Positions 1 to 9,099 are shown, counted from the stretch's first letter. The stretch is 64,000 nucleotides of DNA from Lentzea aerocolonigenes (GCF_000955955.1 NZ_JYJG01000076.1:13959-77958), one strand, 5' to 3'. Translations and numbers: made by a program. The notes: generated by a model not told the origin, from the sequence alone.

Positions 1-46
1 TGAAACCGTTCCCGCGTGACGGGCTTGACGACTACGGTCGGCGGTC

Positions 47-682
47 ATGAGGCTACTGCTCGCTGTGCTGATGATGGTCGTGCTGGCACCCGCCACCGCC
101 CATGCCGGACCTCCGACCGCGAAGTGCGAGTTCACCCCGACTCCGGAGAACCCGGCCGCCCGCCCGGTTCAGCCGCCACCGTCGACCGTCCCGGCCAAGG
201 GGACCGTGAAGGTCACCATCGTGACCAACTACGGCGTGGTGGTCGCGAAGCTGGACCGCGCCAACGCGCCGTGCGGGGTGGAGAACTTCGCGCACCTGGC
301 CCGCAGCTGGTTCTACACGATGAGCCAGTGCTGGCGGCTGACGAACACCACGCGGCTCGGGGTGCTGCAGTGCGGTGACATCTACCGCGCCGAGGAAGGC
401 GGGCCGGGCTACAAGTTCGCCGACGAGGTGACCGGCAAGGAAACCTACGAGCGCGGCACCATCGCGTACGGCAACCAGGGTCCCGGCACGAACGGCAGCG
501 AGTTCTTCATCGTGCACTCGTTCGCCAACATCAAGCCCGTGTACACCGTGATCGGCCACGTCACGCACGGCATGGACACGCTGGACCGCATCGTGCAGGC
601 CGGGATCGTGCCGCGGCGGGACGGAACCCTCGACGGCGCGCCGAAGAAGCCGGTCAGGATCCTGCACGTTCTCGCAGGGTAG
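47..682 (+). CDS. Secreted cyclophilin-type peptidyl-prolyl isomerase
   Basis: A 211-residue protein that begins with a typical Sec signal (MRLLLAVLMMVVLAPATAHA) and continues into a cyclophilin fold. The core is visible as GTNGSEFFI and VIGHVTHGMDTLDRI, the usual active-site and C-terminal strand motifs. The family catalyses cis-trans isomerisation at X-Pro bonds, here presumably outside the membrane on exported proteins. A Pro-rich linker of about 40 residues separates the signal from the domain. No lipobox Cys is obvious at the signal end. Its 3' end overlaps the convergent gene by 29 nt. Only 46 nt of upstream sequence lie inside the window, so its promoter cannot be judged. Confidence 0.9.
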   Translation: MRLLLAVLMMVVLAPATAHAGPPTAKCEFTPTPENPAARPVQPPPSTVPAKGTVKVTIVTNYGVVVAKLDRANAPCGVENFAHLARSWFYTMSQCWRLTNTTRLGVLQCGDIYRAEEGGPGYKFADEVTGKETYERGTIAYGNQGPGTNGSEFFIVHSFANIKPVYTVIGHVTHGMDTLDRIVQAGIVPRRDGTLDGAPKKPVRILHVLAG

Positions 683-1601
683 CCAGGACCTTCGACACCA
701 TCCCGAACGGCAGCATGCCCAGGCCGTGCAGCAGTTCGGGGCCGCGCTCGCCGGCCAGGACCCGCCGGAAGACGTGCACCACCTGTACCGCACCGGGGTT
801 CTGCTCCAGGCCGGCGAGCTCGGCAGCCAGTTGCGCGGCGTACTGCACGTCGCCCTCCGCCTGCAGCACCACGGCGGTCATCAGCGGCGACCAGTCCCGC
901 ATGGTCTCCTGCGCCCGCTCCATCGCGCGCGTGATCAGCTGGCTCAGGTCGTCCGGAACGCGTTGCGGCAGACGTTCGAGCAGATCCCACAACCGCACGC
1001 CCTCGACCTCCTCGGCCAACGCACAGATGTCGTCGTTCAGCGACATGCGTTCCGGCAGGCCGAACGCGAAGGCGAACATCGCGAGCATCTCGATCTCGCC
1101 GCCCAGAGTCGGGGCGTCGGCCCGCACCGCGATGGCCGCCGACGCGAAGTAGTGCGCGAGCACCCGCGGGGATCCGGTGTCCACGCGGCCGAGCAGCACC
1201 GCGTAGTCGTGGTGCTGCTTGCTGATCTCGTGCGGATCGCCTGCCGCGTAAGCGAGTCCGAGCGCCTCGCCCTTGAAGGCGAGCGCACGGTCGTGCCGCC
1301 CCTGCTGATCCTCGATGGCGGCCAGCTGGTCGGCCACGTGGAACCGGCTGTCCACCAGGTCGGCCATCGCCCGTCCGGCCTCCACCGCGCCGGGGTGCAG
1401 GCTCAGCCGCCCGTCCTGGATCTCGATCAAACCGTGCTCGGACAGCACCGCGAGCTCGTCGTCGGCGTCACCGACCACGTAGTCGCAGAGATCGTCTTCC
1501 CTGATGCAGCACAGCGTGAGGAACAGCCGCCTCGCCGGTTCCGGTAGCGACCGCACGGCGTCAGCGGGGTCCTCATCACGTAAGAAGGGCTCCACAGGCA
1601 T
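654..1601 (-). CDS. Hypothetical helical (TPR-like) protein
   Basis: A 315-residue soluble protein with no signal peptide or membrane segment. The middle (about residues 90-230) is Ala/Leu-rich amphipathic helix with spacing like tetratricopeptide repeats, for example around HDRALAFKGEALGLAYAAGD. The N-terminus (LPEPARRLFLTLCCIRE, followed by LSEHGLIEIQDGRLSLHPG) looks like a small winged-helix arrangement. This mix resembles the sensory part of actinobacterial STAND or AfsR-type regulators without the ATPase, but I do not recognise a named family. The ATG at 1601 is the only good start. It is monocistronic and faces a 383-nt noncoding region. Confidence 0.75.
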   Translation of the reverse strand: MPVEPFLRDEDPADAVRSLPEPARRLFLTLCCIREDDLCDYVVGDADDELAVLSEHGLIEIQDGRLSLHPGAVEAGRAMADLVDSRFHVADQLAAIEDQQGRHDRALAFKGEALGLAYAAGDPHEISKQHHDYAVLLGRVDTGSPRVLAHYFASAAIAVRADAPTLGGEIEMLAMFAFAFGLPERMSLNDDICALAEEVEGVRLWDLLERLPQRVPDDLSQLITRAMERAQETMRDWSPLMTAVVLQAEGDVQYAAQLAAELAGLEQNPGAVQVVHVFRRVLAGERGPELLHGLGMLPFGMVSKVLATLRERAGS

Positions 1602-1984
1602 CAGCTTCGCATCACAGTCAACCTGTCAACTCGTTGTGTTGGCACGGAAATAGCGCTGAGAGAAGCAGGTGTGTTGACATGTGACAGAAAGGAACAGACT
1701 CTCGAAAAAAGCCGGGAAAGCGATGCTGCTCACAGCGGTGATCAAGCCTTCAACCAGTAGAAACTCACCCGTAAGGCCTAACGGAAGCATTTAGAATTAA
1801 GGGCGATTTGAGGGTTGATGTGATCCCTCTCGCCCTCGGGAATCAATTCCGCTGCTCACGCGCTCACCTCACCTGAACGGCGGTTGTACCAGCCAGTAGC
1901 CTGGAATTAGGTCAACCCCTCGCATTCACCAGAAGCCGTCCGCGGCTTATTTCGTGTGCGCCCGAAACAGAAGGAGGCAGTGCA
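1602..1984. promoter_or_regulatory. Noncoding divergent intergenic region
   Basis: This 383-nt gap has no credible reading frame and is A/T-richer than its surroundings, especially around 1785-1815. It must hold promoters for the divergent hypothetical gene and for the LuxC/LuxE-type operon. GTCAAC occurs twice in tandem (1617-1622, 1625-1630), and TGTCAAC at 1624-1630 forms an inverted pair with GTTGACA at 1673-1679. A weak promoter candidate for the operon is TTGTAC (1884-1889), 17 nt, TTAGGT (1907-1912). A strong GGAGG ribosome-binding site lies just before the GTG at 1985. The assignments are tentative. Confidence 0.4.
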
Positions 1985-3112
1985 GTGGCACCCGCGTTCG
2001 AGCCGGCTCGACTCGACGACATCGACGACCTGCTCAGGCTGTACCGGCGGGCGCACGGCGCGAACTACCCCATCGCGATGGGCACCGACCCGGAGGTGAT
2101 GGCGGCCGAGATCGAGGCCAGGGGCACCACGTGGCTGGTGTGGCGCGACGAGAACCGCGTCGTCGCCTCGATCACCGGGCACATCGAGCACGAGGACCGC
2201 CTGGGCAAGATCGCCGGGCTGGTCGTCGACCCGGCCGCACAGGGTGGCGGCATCGCGCACCACGCGGTCGGCCAGATCACCGGCCGCATGCTCGCGACCG
2301 GTGACGTCGACTCCGTCTACGGCACGGCTCGCACCATCCACATCGCGCCGCAAAGAGTGTGCCTGCGCAACGGATTCCACGCGCTCGGGCTCGTGCCGAA
2401 CCTCTTCAAGCACGCCAAGCGGGAGACCATGGCGTTGCTGGCCAAGCACCGTGACGGCGTGCTCGAGCAACGCGCCGAGGTGCACAAAGTGCCGAAGCAG
2501 CTGGAAAAGCTCGTCACCGCAACGCACCGCACGATCGGCCTGCCGCACCTGCCGGAGTTCGTCGAGGGCGCGGACCTCCCCGAGGCCGAACCGTCGCGAC
2601 TCGAGATCGTCGAGGCACCGCAGTTCGTGCAGCGGCACTTCGAGCACACCATCAACGACCCCGCACGCCGGTTCTACCCGCTGCACAAGCCGAACGTGCT
2701 GCTGGCCGACGAGCAGGGCGAGTACCAGATCTACGGCCACCTCAACCGCCACGACGGCTACTGCACGATCTTCGGTGCCACGCCCAACCCGCAGACGATC
2801 ATCCCGCACCTCGCCGGCGTGATCGACACCCTCACCGGCATGGGCGCGCCGCACGTCGAGACGCTGGTGCCGCTGCACGAGTTCGACGAGCTGAGTGCGT
2901 TGCTGGCGTTCGGTTTCCTGCCGGTCGCGCTCTACCCGGCGATGCGCAGGGACGGCGACCGCTACCACGACTACGTGGTCATGGTGCACACGCCGCAACC
3001 GCCCGACTTCCGCGGGCTCACGATCGACGAGGCGTTCCGGCCCTTCACCGAGCAGTACATCGAGCTGTGGACGCAGAAGTTCCTCAACACCAACGGAGTG
3101 TTTCGCGCATGA
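1985..3112 (+). CDS. GNAT-like two-domain acyltransferase, first gene of LuxC/LuxE-type operon
   Basis: A 375-residue protein. Residues about 5-150 look like a GNAT N-acyltransferase: IAGLVVDPAAQGGGIAHHAV is the acyl-CoA-binding motif A, with the expected GG(G) turn. The second half (about 200-350) has a similar alternation of strands and helices and ends in a GF-containing segment (LLAFGFLPVALYPAMRRDGD) like the end of a GNAT fold, so it may be a second, diverged GNAT domain. GTG at 1985 is preceded by AAGGAGG. Its stop overlaps the next start (ATGA). In this operon it could transfer an acyl group to or from a substrate handled by the ligases and reductase; that role is inference. Confidence 0.75.
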   Translation: MAPAFEPARLDDIDDLLRLYRRAHGANYPIAMGTDPEVMAAEIEARGTTWLVWRDENRVVASITGHIEHEDRLGKIAGLVVDPAAQGGGIAHHAVGQITGRMLATGDVDSVYGTARTIHIAPQRVCLRNGFHALGLVPNLFKHAKRETMALLAKHRDGVLEQRAEVHKVPKQLEKLVTATHRTIGLPHLPEFVEGADLPEAEPSRLEIVEAPQFVQRHFEHTINDPARRFYPLHKPNVLLADEQGEYQIYGHLNRHDGYCTIFGATPNPQTIIPHLAGVIDTLTGMGAPHVETLVPLHEFDELSALLAFGFLPVALYPAMRRDGDRYHDYVVMVHTPQPPDFRGLTIDEAFRPFTEQYIELWTQKFLNTNGVFRA

Positions 3113-4245
3113 ACCCGCACCTCGGTCCGGCAACGGTGCCGGACTCCTCTCTCGGTGCCGTCCAGCAGTTGTGCGACATCGCGGCGCCGTACGACCACAG
3201 CGACCAAGAACTGTTCCTGGAGGCCATGAACGAGTCGAACAGGTGGCACGCGTCGCGCAACGACTTCTTCCGCAGCCTGTGGAACGGCAAGCCACTCAAG
3301 GACATCACCGAACAGCCGTACGTGCACGCCAACTTCTTCAAAATGCACGAGGTGCTGTCCGTGCCGCGCGACGAGGTCGTCGTGCACGCCACGTCGTCCG
3401 GCACGACCGGCCAGAAGTCGCAGATGTTCTGGGACGCCTGGACGTTGCGGGCCGGGCAGCGGATGGTCGCGCGGATCTACGACCACAACGGGTTCATCGA
3501 CGACACCGAGCCGGTGCACTACCTGATCAACCTCAACCAGCCGGCGCCGGACGTCAAGCTCGGCAGCTCGTTCACCGGGCAGTTCATGACCGACTTCGCG
3601 CCCGTGCGGTCGGTCGACTACGGCCTCGCGCACACCGGCACCGGCCACGAGTTCGACGCGTTCGGCAGCATCCGCGCGCTGCAGCAGTTCGCGGACAGCG
3701 GGCTGCCGGTGCGGATCTTCGGCTTCCCCGCGTTCCTCAGCTTCACCCTCGACCGCATGCGCGCCATGGGAGTCGAGCCGATCAGGCTCAACGAGCGCTC
3801 GCTGGTGTGGTTCGGCGGCGGCTGGAAGGGCAACGCCGACAAGCAGATCTCCAAGGCAGAGCTGCGCGCCAAGGTCACCGAGATGCTCGGCATCCCGGAC
3901 GCACGGATCCGCGACAGCTACGGCTCGGTCGAGCACTCCGTGCCCTACGTCGAGTGCTCCCACCACAACCTGCACGTGCCGACCTGGTCACGTGCGATCG
4001 TCAGGGACGTCCGGACGCTGGAACCGTTGCCGTACGGCGAATCCGGCTACATCCAGTTCGTCTCCCCGTACATCACCTCGGCACCCGCGCAGAGCGTGCT
4101 GATGGGTGACCTCGCCGCACTGCACGCACCTGAGGAGTGCGGTTGCGGCAACGAGACCCCGTGGTTCGAGATCCTCGGCCGCGCCGGCGTCTCCCGCAAC
4201 CGATCTTGCGCCATCGCAGCCGCAGAACTCTTGAAGGGTAATTGA
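3109..4245 (+). CDS. LuxE/PaaK-type acyl-protein synthetase
   Basis: A 378-residue protein of the adenylate-forming LuxE/PaaK group. The ATP-binding loop is HATSSGTTGQKS (about residue 100). A Gly-rich strand (LVWFGGGWKG), a YGSVEH motif and the MGDLAALH segment follow in the family order. Near the C-terminus GRAGVSRNRSCAIAAAEL places Cys367 where LuxE carries its acyl-accepting cysteine (comparison from memory). LuxE activates a fatty acid as acyl-AMP and passes it as a thioester to the LuxC reductase. Length equals that of classical LuxE (about 370-378 residues). The ATG at 3109 overlaps the previous stop by 4 nt, and the next gene follows at once, so translation is probably coupled. Confidence 0.85.
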   Translation: MNPHLGPATVPDSSLGAVQQLCDIAAPYDHSDQELFLEAMNESNRWHASRNDFFRSLWNGKPLKDITEQPYVHANFFKMHEVLSVPRDEVVVHATSSGTTGQKSQMFWDAWTLRAGQRMVARIYDHNGFIDDTEPVHYLINLNQPAPDVKLGSSFTGQFMTDFAPVRSVDYGLAHTGTGHEFDAFGSIRALQQFADSGLPVRIFGFPAFLSFTLDRMRAMGVEPIRLNERSLVWFGGGWKGNADKQISKAELRAKVTEMLGIPDARIRDSYGSVEHSVPYVECSHHNLHVPTWSRAIVRDVRTLEPLPYGESGYIQFVSPYITSAPAQSVLMGDLAALHAPEECGCGNETPWFEILGRAGVSRNRSCAIAAAELLKGN

Positions 4246-6716
4246 TGAGGCACTTCTGGCAGGGCGAGTGGGTCGACGACGACTCGGTCGCGCACCGGCT
4301 CGACACCCTGGAGGACCGCACCCAGCAGGTCGTCACCGGCCCGCGGCTGAGCCCGCTCGTGGTGCTCGCGGCGGCCGAGAAGCTGGTCCTCGACGACCAC
4401 CGCTCCTCGCTGGCGTCGTGGGGACTCGACGAGATGGAGATCGAGGAGACGCTCGACGCGTTGCGGCACGCGTTGAGTCGCCCTGAGCTGGAGCGCAAGC
4501 TCAAGCGAGAGCTCGGCAACCTCGACCCGGCGCGGATGGTCCGGTTCGACTTCCGCACGCCCACGTACGAGGCCTGGGTGCCGCTCGGGCTGCTCGCCCA
4601 CGTCACGGCGGGCAACGCGCCCGCAGCGGGAGTGCTGAGCGCCGTCGAGGGCCTGTTGTCGGGCAACCTCAACGTCATCAAGGTGGCGAGCGACGACTCC
4701 GGCTTCACCGCCGAGGTGCTCGCCGCGCTGGCCTCGCACGACCACACCGGCCAGATCGCCGCCCGTCTGATCGTGCTGCGGTTTTCTTCCGGCAACACCG
4801 ACTGGATGACCCGCATGCTCGGCGCGGCCGACGCCGTGGCCGTCTGGGGTGGCGAGGAGGCGATCAACGGCGTCGCGTCGCTCGTCCGGCCCGGCGCGCG
4901 GGTGATCGACTGGGGTCCGAAGCTGTCGTTCGCCTACCTGACCCGCGACTCCTGGTCCGATGTGGACACCCTGCACGCGCTGGCCGCGGACATCTGCGCC
5001 TTGGAGCAGCAGGCGTGCTCCAGCCCGCAGGTGATCTACCTCGACACCGAGGACCCGGCGCAGGTGTTCGCGTTCGCCGAGCGGTTCGCTTCCGTGCTGG
5101 AGCTGACCGGACCGCTCACCCGCGAGCCCTCGCAGGCGGAGTGGGCCGAGATCACGAACACCGTGGTCGTCGCCCAGCTGGAAGAACACCTCGGACTCAC
5201 CAAGGTGCACACCGGCGATCGCTGGCGCGTGCTGGCGGACGTGCGGCCGGCGTTGCGCACGTCACCGCTGTACCGGACGGTGTGGGTGAAGCCGCTGCCC
5301 CGCAAGGAGATCACCTCCGTGCTGCGGCCGATGCGCCGCTACCTGCAGACCGTCGGGCTCGCGGCCGAGCGGCCCGACGTGGCTCTGCTGGCACGGTCGT
5401 TCGTTTCCGTTGGCGTGCAGCGGATCACCACCCCCGGCTCGATGCTCGGCGGATACAGCGGTGAGCCGCACGACGGCGTGTACGCGTTGCAGCGCTACAG
5501 CAACCGGGTGTCCGTGCAGCTCGACGACAGGTTCGCGGCCGACGCGTCCCTGGACGACCTGGCCGAGTCGCGTCAGCTGCCGGTGCCCGCGGTCGCGGTG
5601 ACGGCGAAGTCCGACTTCGAGACGCTGCAGGACCGCCCGGCGGACGTGTACTTCCGCAGCGGCGGCAGCTCCGGCGCGCCCAAGCTGTCCGCGTACACCT
5701 GGGCGGACTGGGACGAGCAGATGTGGGTCGGCGCCGAGGCGTTGCTCGCCACCGGGCTCGACCCGCGGCACGACCGGATCATGAACCTGTTCTTCAACGG
5801 GCACATGTACGCGAGCTTCGTCAGCTTCTTCTCCGCCCTGGAGCGGATGAACGCCGTGCAGTTCCCGATGGGTGGCGAGTGGGGCCAGCTCGACGCTATC
5901 GCACAGGCCATTGTGGACAACCGCGTGGACACGCTGCTCACCGCACCCTCGTTCGTGCAGCGGCTCTTCGCCGAGCACGGAGAAATGCTCAAGGAGTACG
6001 GCGGCATCCGCAAGATCTTCTACGCGGGTGAGCACTTCGGTGCGCAGGCCATCGCTCGGTTGCGGGACGAGTTCGGCGTCGAGACGATCCGCTCGGCCGC
6101 GTACGCCACGGTCGACGCGGGGCCGGTCGGCTACCAGTGCCAGGCGTCGTCCGGCAAGGTGCACCACCTGTTCACCGGCCTGCACACGCTGGAGATCCTC
6201 GACCCCGAGTCCGATCGTCCTGTTTCCGGTGCCGAACCCGGCAGGCTCGTCTTCACCACGCACACGCGACGTGGGCAGCGCCTGGAACGCTACGAGATCG
6301 GCGATCTCGGCCGCTGGGTTCCCGGCGAGTGCGCCTGTGGCCGTCGCACGCCGCGGTTCGAGCTGTTGGGGCGCACCGGTGACGTGTTCCGGGCGGCCGC
6401 GCAGACGTTGAACTACCGCCGGTTCCTCACGATCCTGGAGGACGAGTTCAGCTACGCCGGCGCGTTGCAGATCGAGCTGAACGAATCCTCGTCCGGCGAG
6501 GAGCTGGTGGTGCGGATGGAACGCGGCCGTGCGCCCGAGCCCGCCGCCAGCCAGATCATGCTGCTGTCGCGTTATGCCGAGGTCGCGGAGGCGGTCCAGC
6601 AGGACGAGCTGCTGACCGTGCGGGTGGAGAACGTACCGCTCGCGGACTTCTTGCGGACTCGCAGCAGTGGAAAGTTGATCGCGGTCGTCGACCAGCGCAG
6701 CAGCAGGAGTGTGTGA
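4245..6716 (+). CDS. LuxC-type acyl reductase fused to a PaaK-like adenylating ligase
   Basis: An 823-residue fusion. Residues about 90-390 form a LuxC acyl-CoA/acyl-protein reductase: VPLGLLAHVTAGNAPAAG is the nucleotide-binding start, and ALEQQACSSPQVIYL gives Cys258 as the likely acyl-accepting residue. From about residue 465 a second adenylate-forming module begins with FRSGGSSGAPK and includes YEIGDLGRW near residue 680; it has no LuxE-like C-terminal cysteine. The reductase would convert an activated acyl group to an aldehyde with NADPH (family knowledge). The ATG at 4245 shares one base with the previous stop and has GAAGGG upstream; an in-frame TTG at 4242 is the alternative. The fused architecture is unusual compared with separate luxC and luxE. 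Confidence 0.85.
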   Translation: MRHFWQGEWVDDDSVAHRLDTLEDRTQQVVTGPRLSPLVVLAAAEKLVLDDHRSSLASWGLDEMEIEETLDALRHALSRPELERKLKRELGNLDPARMVRFDFRTPTYEAWVPLGLLAHVTAGNAPAAGVLSAVEGLLSGNLNVIKVASDDSGFTAEVLAALASHDHTGQIAARLIVLRFSSGNTDWMTRMLGAADAVAVWGGEEAINGVASLVRPGARVIDWGPKLSFAYLTRDSWSDVDTLHALAADICALEQQACSSPQVIYLDTEDPAQVFAFAERFASVLELTGPLTREPSQAEWAEITNTVVVAQLEEHLGLTKVHTGDRWRVLADVRPALRTSPLYRTVWVKPLPRKEITSVLRPMRRYLQTVGLAAERPDVALLARSFVSVGVQRITTPGSMLGGYSGEPHDGVYALQRYSNRVSVQLDDRFAADASLDDLAESRQLPVPAVAVTAKSDFETLQDRPADVYFRSGGSSGAPKLSAYTWADWDEQMWVGAEALLATGLDPRHDRIMNLFFNGHMYASFVSFFSALERMNAVQFPMGGEWGQLDAIAQAIVDNRVDTLLTAPSFVQRLFAEHGEMLKEYGGIRKIFYAGEHFGAQAIARLRDEFGVETIRSAAYATVDAGPVGYQCQASSGKVHHLFTGLHTLEILDPESDRPVSGAEPGRLVFTTHTRRGQRLERYEIGDLGRWVPGECACGRRTPRFELLGRTGDVFRAAAQTLNYRRFLTILEDEFSYAGALQIELNESSSGEELVVRMERGRAPEPAASQIMLLSRYAEVAEAVQQDELLTVRVENVPLADFLRTRSSGKLIAVVDQRSSRSV

Positions 6717-7939
6717 ACGTGTCCGTGCTCGACCTGATTTGTTACGCCCGCACGCACTCCCCGTTCTACCAGGAGCTGTACGACGGCGTCGAGGGCTCGT
6801 CGCTGGCTGATCTGCCGGTGATCGACCAGGCCGCGTTCTGGGCCGCGAACACCATCCGCCACAACCAGGTGCTGACCCGTGCGCACACCGACGGGCTGAT
6901 CTTCAAGACCGGCGGTACGACCAAGGCTCCCCGGGTGTCCTTCTACACCAACGAGGAGTGGGACACGATGTGCCGCACGTACGCGGAAACGCTTCCCGCG
7001 GCCGGTCTTCAGCACGGTGACCGGATCGCGAACCTCTTCGCGGCCGGGGAGCTGTACTCCAGCTTCATCTTCGCCCTGAACGCGCTGCAGCGCTCGCCGA
7101 TCGACCTGGTGCAGCTGCCGGTCACCGGCAGCGCTCCGGTCGAGTTCACGCTGTCGACGATGCGGGACTTCGACGCCAACGTGGTCGCCGGCTTCCCGAC
7201 GACGTTGTGCCGGTTGGCTGCTCACGTGGTGGCCTCGGTCGGCTCACTGCCGTTGGTGCGGTTGATCCTCTTCAGCGGTGAGGCCCTGTACGACGATCAG
7301 CGGGCGTTGCTGTCTTCGGCGTTTCCGCACGCCGAGTTCCGGTCGTTCGTCTACGGCAGCGTGGACGGCGGGATCATCGGGACGGCTGTGCTCGGGTTGG
7401 ACGACCCGAGGGTGTTCCGGGCCTTTGTGGACAGTTCGGTGCTGGAGATCGTCGACGTCGACACCGGCCGCCCGATCACCGCGCCAGGTCAGCCCGGCCG
7501 GTTGCTGCAGACGGACCTGACCCGTCGGTTGCAGCCGATGATCCGTTATCCCGTCGGCGATCTGGCCGAGTGGGTCGACGCCGAGGACGGGATCTTCCGG
7601 TTGCTCGGACGTGCCGACGAGGGTGCGCGGGTCGGGCCGGTGACGCTGCACCTGGATCACCTGCGGGCCGCGGTCGACCGTGCCGGTGTGGTGCACAACG
7701 GGGTTCAGGTCGTGATTCGGCGGGTGGACGCGCGGGATCAGCTGGTGTTGCGGATCGCCGGTGCCGCACAGGATGTTCTCGATGCCGTCCGGGAGCAGGT
7801 CCACGTGATCAGCCCGCGGTTCGAGCTGCAGGCCGGGCGCGGGACGGTGGCTCCGCTGGCGTTGGAGTGGGTATCTGCGTTGGAGGTCAACCCCCGCAGT
7901 GGCAAGACCCTGCGGCTGATCGACGAACGCCCGTGCTGA
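6713..7939 (+). CDS. PaaK-like AMP-dependent ligase
   Basis: A 408-residue protein related to phenylacetate-CoA ligase and the LuxE group. It starts with CYARTHSPFYQELYDG, the usual N-terminal helix of PaaK proteins. The ATP loop is FKTGGTTKAP (about residue 65), then YGSVDGG and RYPVGDLAEWV (about residue 276), where the Asp should bind ribose. It lacks a LuxE-type cysteine near its end, so transfer to CoA or another carrier is more likely than self-acylation. GTG at 6713 overlaps the previous stop (GTGA) with CAGGAG upstream. It is the third adenylating module of this operon, suggesting more than one acid substrate or a divided activation step (inference). Confidence 0.8.
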   Translation: MNVSVLDLICYARTHSPFYQELYDGVEGSSLADLPVIDQAAFWAANTIRHNQVLTRAHTDGLIFKTGGTTKAPRVSFYTNEEWDTMCRTYAETLPAAGLQHGDRIANLFAAGELYSSFIFALNALQRSPIDLVQLPVTGSAPVEFTLSTMRDFDANVVAGFPTTLCRLAAHVVASVGSLPLVRLILFSGEALYDDQRALLSSAFPHAEFRSFVYGSVDGGIIGTAVLGLDDPRVFRAFVDSSVLEIVDVDTGRPITAPGQPGRLLQTDLTRRLQPMIRYPVGDLAEWVDAEDGIFRLLGRADEGARVGPVTLHLDHLRAAVDRAGVVHNGVQVVIRRVDARDQLVLRIAGAAQDVLDAVREQVHVISPRFELQAGRGTVAPLALEWVSALEVNPRSGKTLRLIDERPC

Positions 7940-9099
7940 CCCGGTCGTTCCGGCTGGTGTGGTTCGGCCAGGTGCTGTCGCAGGGCGGCACCCGGCTGTA
8001 CCAGATCGCGTTGCTGTGGTGGTTGCTGGACCAGCTGCCCGCGTCGTCACGAGGGCTCGCGGCCGGGGCGTTCCTCGTCGTCGGCGTGCTGCCGTCGTTG
8101 ACACTCGTCGGGTACATCGGCCGGCTCATCTCGCGGATGCCGTCGCGGACCGTGATGCTGCGGGCCGAGGCGGTGGCGTTCCTCGCGGTGACGTCGTTGG
8201 TCCTGATCGGCGACCCTCCTGTGTGGAGCGTCTACGTGGTCGGGCTGGTGCTGGCGACCTGTCAGGCGTTCTTCGACCCCACGTTGATGAAGGCGTTGCC
8301 AGAGCTGGTTTCTCCTGCCGATGTGCCGCGTGCGGTCAGCTACGGCTCGTCGACGCAGCCCGTCGCGAACTTCGCCGGAGCGGCCTTCGGCGCGGTGCTG
8401 CTCGCCTCGGCGGGTTTCGAGGGTGCCGTCGCGGTCAACGCTCTGACGTACCTGATCTCGGTGTCCTGCTTGCTGATGGCGCGGTTCCCGTCTTCGCCAG
8501 GTGTTCCTGGCGAGCGGGGCACGTGGGCGTTCCTGAGCACATTGCCAGGCGTGAAGCCGGTGATGCTGGTGTTCGCCGGGGTCAACTTCTTCTCGGCGCC
8601 GACCGTGCTGGTGTTGCCGCTGTACACGAAGTCCGTGCTGGGCGCGGGTGCCGGGTCGCTGGCGTTGCTGGAGTCCGCGGTGTGGCTCGGGCTGATCTGC
8701 GGCGCGCTGCTGGCCCCGCGGATCCCGGTGCGCGGCTCGATCACCTCGTTCGGCGCCGGCTGTGTGGCGTTGTTCGGGTTGTTCCTGGCGGTGCCCGGTG
8801 TGGTGGTGTCACTGCCGGTCTACGTGGTGGCGCTGGCGTTGAGCGGGTGCTGCCTCGGGGTGTGCAACGTCAAGTTCCTGACGTTGTTCCAGCAGGTCGT
8901 GCCGGACGCGGTGAAGGGACGCTTCTTCGCGACGTTGACGGCGGTGCTGAGCATCGCCTTCCCGGTGGCGTTCCTCAGCTTCGGCGTGTTCGGCGATCTG
9001 CTGGGCGCGCAGGTGCTCGTGGTGGCACAGGGTGCCGGGTTGCTGGCGTTGGGTGCGGTCCTGGCTCGGGTCCGGGAGCCGGTTCCAGCGCTCGGTTAG
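7933..9099 (+). CDS. MFS transporter, likely exporter of the LuxC/LuxE-type pathway
   Basis: A 388-residue membrane protein of about 11-12 hydrophobic helices. It opens with RSFRLVWFGQVLSQGGTRLYQIALLWWLLD, shown here only as the typical N-terminal helix of the MFS group that includes enterobactin exporter-like and macrolide-efflux proteins. Cytoplasmic loop residues RLISRMPSRTVMLRAE fit the loop between helices 2 and 3. The chosen start is GTG at 7933, overlapping the upstream stop by 7 nt, because the region upstream in this frame belongs to the ligase gene. The position at the operon end suggests it exports the pathway product (inference). There are no substrate clues in the sequence. Confidence 0.85.
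   Translation: MLTRSFRLVWFGQVLSQGGTRLYQIALLWWLLDQLPASSRGLAAGAFLVVGVLPSLTLVGYIGRLISRMPSRTVMLRAEAVAFLAVTSLVLIGDPPVWSVYVVGLVLATCQAFFDPTLMKALPELVSPADVPRAVSYGSSTQPVANFAGAAFGAVLLASAGFEGAVAVNALTYLISVSCLLMARFPSSPGVPGERGTWAFLSTLPGVKPVMLVFAGVNFFSAPTVLVLPLYTKSVLGAGAGSLALLESAVWLGLICGALLAPRIPVRGSITSFGAGCVALFGLFLAVPGVVVSLPVYVVALALSGCCLGVCNVKFLTLFQQVVPDAVKGRFFATLTAVLSIAFPVAFLSFGVFGDLLGAQVLVVAQGAGLLALGAVLARVREPVPALG

Noticed and set aside
1985..9099. A complete bioluminescence (lux) operon
   Set aside because: No luxA, luxB or luxD is present. The only luciferase-superfamily gene in the window (59236-60333) is SsuD-like, 50 kb away and coupled to other genes.
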